Positions 1 to 6,527 of a stretch of 64,000 bases of DNA are shown piece after piece. The notes under the pieces were generated by a model, which saw nothing but the letters and a program-made list of their open reading frames with translations, made no database searches and was not told the DNA's origin. Both the position numbers and the translations under genes were made by a program. Within the stretch, counting starts at the first letter, position 1. Every line of letters starts with the position of its first letter. The DNA is from Mucilaginibacter myungsuensis (GTDB lineage Bacteria > Bacteroidota > Bacteroidia > Sphingobacteriales > Sphingobacteriaceae): the NCBI RefSeq assembly GCF_015222005.1, contig NZ_JADFFL010000003.1, positions 186,001 through 250,000 of the forward strand. The letters are read 5' to 3'.

Positions 1-41
1 AATTGGAGCAAACAAAAAACACATATACACTGAACTAAATT

Positions 42-422
42 ATGGCAAATTCACAATTACCTCCGGGTTCAAAGGGAACCATCTCTATTCCATTGGCACA
101 ACACGAAGTTACGGCATGGCAAACCTATGCTGCTAATACTGATATCGTAGCCCAATCGTTCCATTTTTCGATCGATACGTTCGATAACATTAAGACCTAC
201 ACCCCCGAAGCCGACGGCGTACGCATGTATTTGGCTTTACGGGCCGAGAACGACCCAACATCGATCACTTTATTATTGGTACCTACTGTTAATGGTAAAG
301 ATATCGTGACCTTGCCGGCGCCGGGAACAGTTGGCGGCGACGATGACACCAATATTTATAATTACGCTGCTACTTGCCCGCCATACTGTAAACCACCTGA
401 GGAGTGGTTGACCAACGTATAA
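42..422 (+). CDS. Hypothetical protein, 126 aa
   Basis: This family is not recognised. The product is a soluble-looking 126-residue protein with no signal peptide or membrane segment. It is rich in Thr, Pro and Asp and ends in a Cys-Pro-Pro-Tyr-Cys motif followed by KPPEEW, so the C-terminus may bind metal or form a disulphide. ATG start, preceded by an AT-rich stretch. A strong terminator follows at 441-487, so it seems to be transcribed apart from the sensor operon downstream. Codon use resembles the neighbours and supports a real gene; the function is unknown. Confidence 0.6.
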   Translation: MANSQLPPGSKGTISIPLAQHEVTAWQTYAANTDIVAQSFHFSIDTFDNIKTYTPEADGVRMYLALRAENDPTSITLLLVPTVNGKDIVTLPAPGTVGGDDDTNIYNYAATCPPYCKPPEEWLTNV

Positions 423-440
423 AAAGCGTTTAAATAGCAT

Positions 441-487
441 AAAACGGAATAATTTTGCTCTTTAACAGCTCTATTATTCCGTTTTTA
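441..487 (+). terminator. Rho-independent terminator after the 42-422 gene
   Basis: A perfect 13-bp inverted repeat (AAAACGGAATAAT at 441-453 and its complement at 473-485) is followed by a T run. It closes the first gene. It also shows that the TTG at 455, the first possible start of the next open frame, lies in the terminator loop and is unlikely to be used. Confidence 0.8.
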
Positions 488-532
488 AGTTTAATTACTT
501 TATTTTGGAAAGCGATCGAAACCCCCTTTCCT

Positions 533-1186
533 GTGTTTGACTACTACAGTTATTATTTTACAACATTTATTGTAATATGGAGCGTTATTATCCCCATTGC
601 GGTGGGGGCATACCGCTTTAAACATAAACCGGCCCCATCTAAAGCGTTATATTATTTCCTGCTTTATTCGGGGATGTGCGATATTATCCTTAGTGTATTG
701 AACGATTTCGGGTTTAATACTGTACCGGGTTTGCACTTTTATACCGTAGGCGAATTTTTTTTACTGTCGTTCTTTTTTAAGCTGTTATTTAACAAAATAA
801 AAAAAACCAGGGTTATTTATATATTATGTGGCTTGTTCATCATTTTAGCTGCAATTAACCTGGCGTTCTTTCAGCCCTTATACACCTTTAGTACCTATAC
901 GCGGTCGTTAGAGGCTTTGCTAATGATCGCTTATTGTTTTGTTTATTTTGAGAATGAGAGTCGTATTAAGCAACCCTTACGTTGGGAAAAAAAGCCGAAT
1001 AACTGGTTCGTGACCGGATTATTAGCGTATTTTGGTGGCGCTTTCTTTTTCTTTTTGTTCTCTAATGTGATCACCACGTTACCCAATATTACCCAACAGT
1101 TGATATGGGACATACATGGTGTTTGCCAAACAGCGATGTATATTTTAATAGCGATAGGATACCGACATGAGCGCCGTAACGGATAA
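533..1186 (+). CDS. Multi-pass membrane protein, possible sensory partner of the kinase downstream
   Basis: Polytopic inner-membrane protein, about 217 aa from this start, with roughly six to seven hydrophobic segments separated by short basic loops such as YRFKHKPAPSK. No enzymatic motif is visible. The open frame extends back to a TTG at 455, but that codon sits inside a terminator hairpin, so the GTG at 533 (product beginning MFDYYSYY) is preferred. The end overlaps the histidine kinase start at 1167 by 20 bp, so the two are translationally coupled. A membrane sensor for the HisKA_3 kinase, which has only one membrane segment of its own, is the likely role; this is inferred from context. 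Confidence 0.65.
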   Translation: MFDYYSYYFTTFIVIWSVIIPIAVGAYRFKHKPAPSKALYYFLLYSGMCDIILSVLNDFGFNTVPGLHFYTVGEFFLLSFFFKLLFNKIKKTRVIYILCGLFIILAAINLAFFQPLYTFSTYTRSLEALLMIAYCFVYFENESRIKQPLRWEKKPNNWFVTGLLAYFGGAFFFFLFSNVITTLPNITQQLIWDIHGVCQTAMYILIAIGYRHERRNG

Positions 1187-1961
1187 CATCTTCTTTTTAG
1201 TATTTGCTGGCACCGGTGGCGCGTTTTTACTGGTGATAGCCTTTATTGCCCTGCATATGCGCAACCAGAACCACTTGCTGCAAGAGCGAGAAATGGCTCA
1301 GGAAAAAGAGATAGAACATCAAAAGAACTTGCTATCAACGGTCATTAGATCGCAGGAAGCCGAACGTAAACGCATAGGTCAGGACCTTCATGATGATGTT
1401 GGCGCGGCTCTGTCGCGCTTACGTTTAAAGGTGGATATGTTTAATGCGGCCGATATTACGCCAATGGATTTTAAAGCCTTTGCCCAAAGCTGCAAGCAAG
1501 AGATAGACCATATCGTTACCGACGTTAGGCACATATCGCACAATTTAAGTCCGCCGCGTTTGGCGTTGTTCGGGCTTAATGCTGCGTTAGAAGATCTTAC
1601 CGATGTCATACCCCGTTCGGGACTTAAGCTACTGCTGGATAACCAGGCTATGGATACCATCGGTCACCTGGATCTTACCATCGCTACGGCCTTGTACCGC
1701 ATATTTGAGGAACTGATACAAAACACCATCAAGCATGCGGCGGCAAGCAGCATCCGAATTAATATTTATACCGAGGCCGGTAAACTGGTTTTGGGGTATG
1801 CCGACGATGGTATTGGCCTTAACTCTGCCGACCCTAAAAAGGCTGGTATGGGTATGCAAAACATGGAGAGCCGTTTAAGCATGATCAACGCTACGTACCG
1901 CTTGGGCGAGGCCGATCAGCGCGGTTTTTCTATTCATATCACTTGCCCTTTAGCGCTTTAA
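1167..1961 (+). CDS. NarL-type sensor histidine kinase (HisKA_3)
   Basis: Two-component sensor kinase of 264 aa. Residues 8-30 form one membrane segment, followed by a charged coiled coil (about 33-65). The HisKA_3 box ERKRIGQDLHDDVGAALSR carries the phospho-acceptor His75. The HATPase_c domain follows, with an N-box (EELIQNTIKHA) and a G-box (DDGIGL). No periplasmic sensor domain is present, so input probably comes from the membrane protein encoded just upstream, which overlaps it. The cognate response regulator starts 4 bp after the stop. It autophosphorylates His75 and passes the phosphate to that regulator; the signal is unknown. Confidence 0.92.
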   Translation: MSAVTDNIFFLVFAGTGGAFLLVIAFIALHMRNQNHLLQEREMAQEKEIEHQKNLLSTVIRSQEAERKRIGQDLHDDVGAALSRLRLKVDMFNAADITPMDFKAFAQSCKQEIDHIVTDVRHISHNLSPPRLALFGLNAALEDLTDVIPRSGLKLLLDNQAMDTIGHLDLTIATALYRIFEELIQNTIKHAAASSIRINIYTEAGKLVLGYADDGIGLNSADPKKAGMGMQNMESRLSMINATYRLGEADQRGFSIHITCPLAL

Positions 1962-1964
1962 TAC

Positions 1965-2636
1965 ATGGCAGAAAGTACCGGAAATATCGGCATTGCTATA
2001 GTTGATGACCAGCACCTGTTCAGGCAGAGCCTGGCTTTATTGATCACTACGGTTGATGGCTTAGACCTAATTACCGATGCTGCTAACGGGCAGGAACTGG
2101 CCGACCGCCTGCCGGATATCCACCAACAGATAAACGTAGCCCTGGTAGATCTGGACATGCCGGTAATGAACGGCGTACAACTGAATAAGCTGCTGCAAAA
2201 AGACTATCCCAATATCAACGTCATTATTCTATCGGTACATACCGAGGAGCGCATTATTGCCCAGATGATGGAGGAAGGCGCATCGGCCTGTTTGGCTAAG
2301 AACTGCGATAAGGACGAGTTGGTGCTAGCTATAGAGACCGTTCATAAAACGGGCTACTACATGAATCCGGCAGTATTGAACGCGCTGAAATACGCATCGC
2401 AAAACAAGAACATTTCTTTTAAACCCAAAGATCACTCCCAATTGCTCACCCCGCGCGAGCAGCAGGTTCTGGAGCTGATCTGCCAGGAATTGACCAATCC
2501 CGAAATAGCCGAAAAGCTCTTCATCAGCGTTCGTACGGTTGAAGGGCATCGCACCAAACTGCTGGAAAAAACGGGTTGCCAAACTACTGCCGGTTTGGTC
2601 ATCTTCGCTATCAAGAACAAACTGATCGAAGTTTAG
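1965..2636 (+). CDS. Response regulator, NarL/FixJ (LuxR) type
   Basis: DNA-binding response regulator of 223 aa. The receiver domain (about 8-125) has the acidic pair DD at 14-15 and the phospho-acceptor Asp62 in VDLDMPVMNG. A LuxR-type helix-turn-helix follows at about 157-220 (LTPREQQVLELI, then SVRTVEGHR). It is the third gene of the operon with the membrane protein and kinase. Phosphorylation by the kinase should promote dimerisation and promoter binding; targets cannot be told from sequence. Confidence 0.93.
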   Translation: MAESTGNIGIAIVDDQHLFRQSLALLITTVDGLDLITDAANGQELADRLPDIHQQINVALVDLDMPVMNGVQLNKLLQKDYPNINVIILSVHTEERIIAQMMEEGASACLAKNCDKDELVLAIETVHKTGYYMNPAVLNALKYASQNKNISFKPKDHSQLLTPREQQVLELICQELTNPEIAEKLFISVRTVEGHRTKLLEKTGCQTTAGLVIFAIKNKLIEV

Positions 2637-2658
2637 GACCCGCCCGATCCGATCAAAG

Positions 2659-2700
2659 CACGTATTTACACCTGATATTAAAACACGTATTTATACGTGT
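2659..2700. promoter_or_regulatory. Direct repeat and small palindrome downstream of the response regulator
   Basis: The sequence CACGTATTTAYAC occurs at about 2659 and again at about 2684. The second copy lies inside a palindrome with arms ACACGTA (2683-2689) and TACGTGT (2694-2700). It could be a regulator-binding site for the next gene or a weak terminator; there is no T run. Confidence 0.3.
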
Positions 2701-2820
2701 AGGTAAACTCAATTGCGGCATCTAATTTTATAGTGCAGACAGGTTGGGTCCCCTCCCGCCGTCGGCACAGAACTACACTACCGAAACTTGCTGAAAAATA
2801 AACCATTAAGATCTATTGCC

Positions 2821-3078
2821 GTGAACAGAACCTTTGTGAGTAAACAGATCAAATTAGAGATACTGACCGTTTGCGATGCACCTATATCTCAGCCCGATAA
2901 TCTTATTGACAGTATTCAATTATCGCTTTTAGGCTACGATGAATACGAGGGATGGTGCCGCCAATTAGAGACCCGCCTGCAACAGATAGCCGTACAATAT
3001 CACACCGGCAAACAAATACTGCAAGGTGATATTACGGCCAACATCACTGTAGACCAATGCATCAACATGGTAGTTTAA
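2821..3078 (+). CDS. Hypothetical protein, 85 aa
   Basis: Not recognised. A small acidic soluble protein with no signal peptide. No ATG is available: GTG at 2821 is chosen, and TTG at 2788 (96 aa) is the alternative. It ends 18 bp before the next small gene, which suggests a two-gene unit. Function unknown; confidence that it is a gene is moderate. Confidence 0.45.
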   Translation: MNRTFVSKQIKLEILTVCDAPISQPDNLIDSIQLSLLGYDEYEGWCRQLETRLQQIAVQYHTGKQILQGDITANITVDQCINMVV

Positions 3079-3096
3079 GCTTTGCTATTGATATCT

Positions 3097-3369
3097 ATGG
3101 CACGTTACGAAACAAGCCAACTCGAAAAACTAAAAGCCGAACTGCTTAACCATTGCGGCATCCGCGAGATCATGCCGTCGGACTGCAAGCGGCTATCGGC
3201 AGATATTTATGCCAAAACGCATTTACAGGTGAGCGAGACCACCATTAAGCGTGTTTATGGCTTCGCCTGTACTGAATTTATGCCCTCTACATTTACCATT
3301 ACCGCCATGGCCCGCTACTGCGGCTACCACGGCTGGAATAACTTTATTGAACATAATAGCCGGGCCTGA
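3097..3369 (+). CDS. Small Bacteroidota protein with helix-turn-helix-like segment
   Basis: A 90-residue cytoplasmic protein. The core (LNHCGIREIMPSDCKRLS, then TTIKRVYGF) resembles a short module common in Bacteroidota, in which a conserved SDCKRLS motif precedes a helical segment that looks like the recognition part of a helix-turn-helix. The C-terminal CGYHGWNNF motif is also typical of that module. ATG at 3097 is preferred over the TTG at 3082. It may be a small DNA-binding protein; the family assignment is from memory and the function is inference. Confidence 0.55.
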   Translation: MARYETSQLEKLKAELLNHCGIREIMPSDCKRLSADIYAKTHLQVSETTIKRVYGFACTEFMPSTFTITAMARYCGYHGWNNFIEHNSRA

Positions 3370-3523
3370 TGCCGGCTATTATGCTGATGATCATCCTCAC
3401 CTATCCTCTTAATACCTTATCGCCTAAAACTGTTATCGCAAAAAAAGGCGGTTTTGTCTAATTATATGCCCCCCTCGTCGCATATCTGTAACGGGTAATT
3501 TATTATGCCCTACTTTTATCTTA

Positions 3524-4666
3524 ATGGCATTTAAAAAATTATTCTCGAGCAAATATCTGGTGGTTGCAATGCACGTGGTGTTTTGGACCCTGATCATCAT
3601 ATCGCCCTACCTGTTCCGCAACCCAACCACCTGGAAAGGGTTTAACGCGTGGCACTATCGGGGCATGGCTAACAATGCAATGCTGGCCGGACTGTTTTAC
3701 CTTAACGCGTATTACCTGTATCCGGTATTGTATAAAAAGCGGAAGCAACTGGCACTGTATGTGGTATCGCTGGTGGCCATTGTTGCGGGTATCATCTTCT
3801 TCCTTAAATATCTGGACCATCTGCTTTACCCGAATTTTGAGCGGCCAAAAATCGGTGCCGATATGCATGGCAAAGGCGAAGGTGGCGGCATGCGCCGTTT
3901 TGGTCCGGGTGGTCCTGGTGGTCGCGGACGCGAAGGTTTCAGGGGTGGTAGCCCAATGTTCCTATGGTGGTACTTTACTAATATGATCACTTACATATTT
4001 GTGATCGGTATCAGCATCAGCTATCGCATCATCATTGATAACTCTAAACTGGAGAAGATCCGTAAAGAGCGCGAGAACGAAAACCTGCGTTCGGAGCTGA
4101 CCTTCCTGCGTTCGCAGGTGAGCCCGCACTTTATTTTCAACATATTAAATAATATGGTGTCGCTGGCCCGCAAGAAGTCGGACATGCTGGAACCATCACT
4201 TATCGAGCTGTCAAAATTGATGCGTTACATGCTGTATGAGAACGATGAAGAGCGCGTTTCTTTAGCCCGCGAGGTGGAGTATCTTAAAAGTTACATCGCT
4301 TTACAGCACCTGCGCTTTGGCGACGATGTAACAATTGTGTTCAACCCTCCCGAAGACATAAATGCTTACTATCTTGAGCCAATGTTACTGGTGCCCTTTG
4401 TGGAGAACGCTTTTAAACACGGCGTGGGCATGGTAGAGGACCCTCATATCAACATTGTTTTGGATGTGGACCGCACCTCCGGATGGCTTGATTTTAAGGT
4501 GATGAACGCCATTGCCCCGCAACAGCACACCAAAGACAAAAGCTCGGGAATAGGGCTTGCCAATGTACGCCGAAGACTTGAATTATTATACAATAACGAT
4601 TACGCGCTGGATATCAGACAGAGCGACAATATTTTTATTGCCGAACTGAAAATTAAACTGAAATAG
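3524..4666 (+). CDS. LytS/YpdA-family sensor histidine kinase with Gly-rich outer loop
   Basis: Membrane histidine kinase of 380 aa. Four membrane segments (about 12-31, 50-68, 75-95, 148-168) precede a short coiled coil. The His_kinase domain (PF06580 type) has its acceptor His202 in QVSPHFIFNILNN, an N-box VPFVENAFKHG and a G-box SSGIGLANVRRRLE. The loop at 96-147, which topology places outside the membrane, has a striking Gly/Arg stretch (about 117-142, with GPGGPGGRG) that recalls the Gly-rich secreted protein encoded two genes on. The stop codon abuts the ATG of the LytTR regulator, its evident partner. Input signal unknown. Confidence 0.93.
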   Translation: MAFKKLFSSKYLVVAMHVVFWTLIIISPYLFRNPTTWKGFNAWHYRGMANNAMLAGLFYLNAYYLYPVLYKKRKQLALYVVSLVAIVAGIIFFLKYLDHLLYPNFERPKIGADMHGKGEGGGMRRFGPGGPGGRGREGFRGGSPMFLWWYFTNMITYIFVIGISISYRIIIDNSKLEKIRKERENENLRSELTFLRSQVSPHFIFNILNNMVSLARKKSDMLEPSLIELSKLMRYMLYENDEERVSLAREVEYLKSYIALQHLRFGDDVTIVFNPPEDINAYYLEPMLLVPFVENAFKHGVGMVEDPHINIVLDVDRTSGWLDFKVMNAIAPQQHTKDKSSGIGLANVRRRLELLYNNDYALDIRQSDNIFIAELKIKLK

Positions 4667-5431
4667 ATGGTACGCTGTTTAGTGGTTGATGACGAGAAGC
4701 TTGCACGTGAGCTGATGGAGGATAACGTATCTAAAGTACCTTATCTGAAATTACAGGGCACCTGCAAAAACGCCATGGAAGCGATGGAGTTCCTGCGCAG
4801 AGAACCTGTGGACCTGATATTTTTAGACATACAGATGCCGGGCATATCGGGCGTACAGTTCTTGAACAGCTTGAGCAACCCGCCTATGGTAATAATGGTT
4901 ACCGCCTATGACAATTACGCGCTGGAAGGCTTTAACCTGGATGTGGTTGACTACATCCTTAAACCTTTCTCTTTTGAGCGGTTCTTAAAAGCAGTGAACA
5001 AGGCATACGAACTGATCAGCCTGCGTCAGCAAAAAGATAACGGCAGCGCAACGCAAACCGTCGCGGCACCGACGGCAGAGGCGGTACAAGTGGCGCCGGC
5101 TAAAACAGACCCTGATTACCTGTTCGTTAATGCCGATTATTCAGTAGTGCGGATAAACATACCCGATATTACTTATGTAGAGGGTTTGAAAGACTATATC
5201 AAGATCTACCTTAAAAGTAGCGACAAAGCGGTGATTACCCGCCTGAGCATGCGCTTTATGGAAGAAAAACTACCCGAAGCAACATTTGCCCGGGTGCATA
5301 AGTCTTATATCGTAGCACTGGATAAGGTGACAGCATTTAAAAAGAACCGTTTAATGATCGGGCAGACCGAGATACCGTTAAGCGATAATTATAAAGACAA
5401 AGTATTGGCGTACATAGGGCATGATGAATAA
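4667..5431 (+). CDS. LytTR-family response regulator
   Basis: Response regulator of 254 aa. The receiver domain (1-120) has acidic residues DDE at 8-10, phospho-acceptor Asp54 in FLDIQMPG and the conserved Lys99 in LKPF. A flexible Ala/Thr-rich linker (about 127-147) leads to a LytTR DNA-binding domain (about 150-250), seen in YVEGLKDYIKIYL and in FARVHKSYIV. It starts immediately after the LytS-type kinase and is its cognate regulator. The secreted protein at 5486 and the receptor at 6528 are plausible targets given position. Confidence 0.94.
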   Translation: MVRCLVVDDEKLARELMEDNVSKVPYLKLQGTCKNAMEAMEFLRREPVDLIFLDIQMPGISGVQFLNSLSNPPMVIMVTAYDNYALEGFNLDVVDYILKPFSFERFLKAVNKAYELISLRQQKDNGSATQTVAAPTAEAVQVAPAKTDPDYLFVNADYSVVRINIPDITYVEGLKDYIKIYLKSSDKAVITRLSMRFMEEKLPEATFARVHKSYIVALDKVTAFKKNRLMIGQTEIPLSDNYKDKVLAYIGHDE

Positions 5432-5485
5432 GAGGACCAAAAGCACCAATAATTAACAACCAATAAAATACCCTAAAATACAAAT

Positions 5486-6439
5486 ATGATGAATAAGAGA
5501 GCAGCAATATTAGCCAAAGTTGGGCTGAACGCCCTGCTGATAGCGGCCACAGGTATGGTGTACGGACAAAAATTGCCGTCGACCCAGGAGGCCAGCGTTT
5601 GGGCGCCGGTAGGTGTTAAGGTAGATGGCAAACTGACGGAGTGGAACCCCGATCCTTTGAGCAAACTTGACGGCTTTGGTAAAGCCGAAGGCAAGCTTGA
5701 GGATGTGAACAGCTATTTTAAAGCCTTAAATAAAACGGTGAATGTTTACTATACCATGTCTAACGACGAGAATAACTTATATCTGGTAGTAAAATCGGCC
5801 ATCGATCAAAATAACATGAAGATAATGGCAGGCGGTATTACCCTGGCCATTAATACCAATGGTAAAAAGAACGAAAAAGACGCCTACTCGGTAACCTTCC
5901 CTATCGTTAACCGCGGCGCGGGCCGTGGTCAGCGGCCGCAAGGTGCCGGTGGTGGCCAACGTGGTGGCGGTGGTCAAGGTGGCGGCGGTGGCCAGCGCCA
6001 GGCGCCAGATTCGGCACAGATCGCAGAAATGCGTAAACAGCAGATCGCCAATATTAAAGATCTGCGTGTATTAGGTTTTAAAGAGATCACCGATACCCTG
6101 GTGTCTATATACAACGAGTACGGCATTAAAGCAGCCGCTAATTTTGACGAGAAAGGCTTATTATTTTACGAGCTATCTATCCCGTTAAAATTAATGGGCA
6201 TTGCCCCGGGTGCTAAAGAGTTTGCTTACAACATCAAAGCTAACGGACTGACCTTTGGTCCGCAGGGTGGCCCCGGCGGCCCTCCGGGCGGCGGCGGTGG
6301 CTTCGGCGGTAACCGTGGCGGCGGTGGCGGCTTCGGCGGCGGTCGTGGTGGCGGCGGCGGTGGCGGCGGCTTCAACATGCAGGACATGATGTCGGCTACC
6401 GATTTTTGGGGCAAATACACGCTTGCAAAAAAGCAGTAA
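5486..6439 (+). CDS. Secreted Gly-rich protein with CBM9-like region
   Basis: Exported protein of 317 aa. An N-terminal signal peptide ends near GMVYGQK. The segment around 30-145 (VKVDGKLTEW, then NLYLVVKS) resembles the beta-sandwich found in CBM9-type domains. Two low-complexity Gly-rich tracts follow at about 147-172 and 259-300, the second nearly pure Gly with Phe, Arg and Asn. ATG at 5486, with a second ATG directly after. It lies 54 bp after the LytTR gene and before a receptor-like gene. The Gly tracts resemble the outer loop of the nearby kinase. Role unknown: surface adhesion, matrix or signal are all possible. Confidence 0.7.
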   Translation: MMNKRAAILAKVGLNALLIAATGMVYGQKLPSTQEASVWAPVGVKVDGKLTEWNPDPLSKLDGFGKAEGKLEDVNSYFKALNKTVNVYYTMSNDENNLYLVVKSAIDQNNMKIMAGGITLAINTNGKKNEKDAYSVTFPIVNRGAGRGQRPQGAGGGQRGGGGQGGGGGQRQAPDSAQIAEMRKQQIANIKDLRVLGFKEITDTLVSIYNEYGIKAAANFDEKGLLFYELSIPLKLMGIAPGAKEFAYNIKANGLTFGPQGGPGGPPGGGGGFGGNRGGGGGFGGGRGGGGGGGGFNMQDMMSATDFWGKYTLAKKQ

Positions 6440-6467
6440 CAATTTAACTATTCAATACTCTTAATAC

Positions 6468-6500
6468 TTTGGTGCCTGCCCAAACAGCAGGCGCCAAAAA
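6468..6500 (+). terminator. Hairpin between the Gly-rich protein gene and the receptor gene
   Basis: A 12-bp stem (TTTGGTGCCTGC at 6468-6479 against 6487-6498, one G-T pair) is followed by AA rather than T, so as a plus-strand terminator it is weak. It sits 28 bp before the next start codon and may act as an attenuator or processing site. Confidence 0.5.
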
Positions 6501-6527
6501 CCTTATCGCTTTTTAATAACATCACTC

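Noticed and set aside
6191..6442. Minus-strand Pro- or Ala-rich frames
   Set aside because: They are reverse readings of the Gly codons of the secreted protein at 5486 (GGN read as NCC and related).
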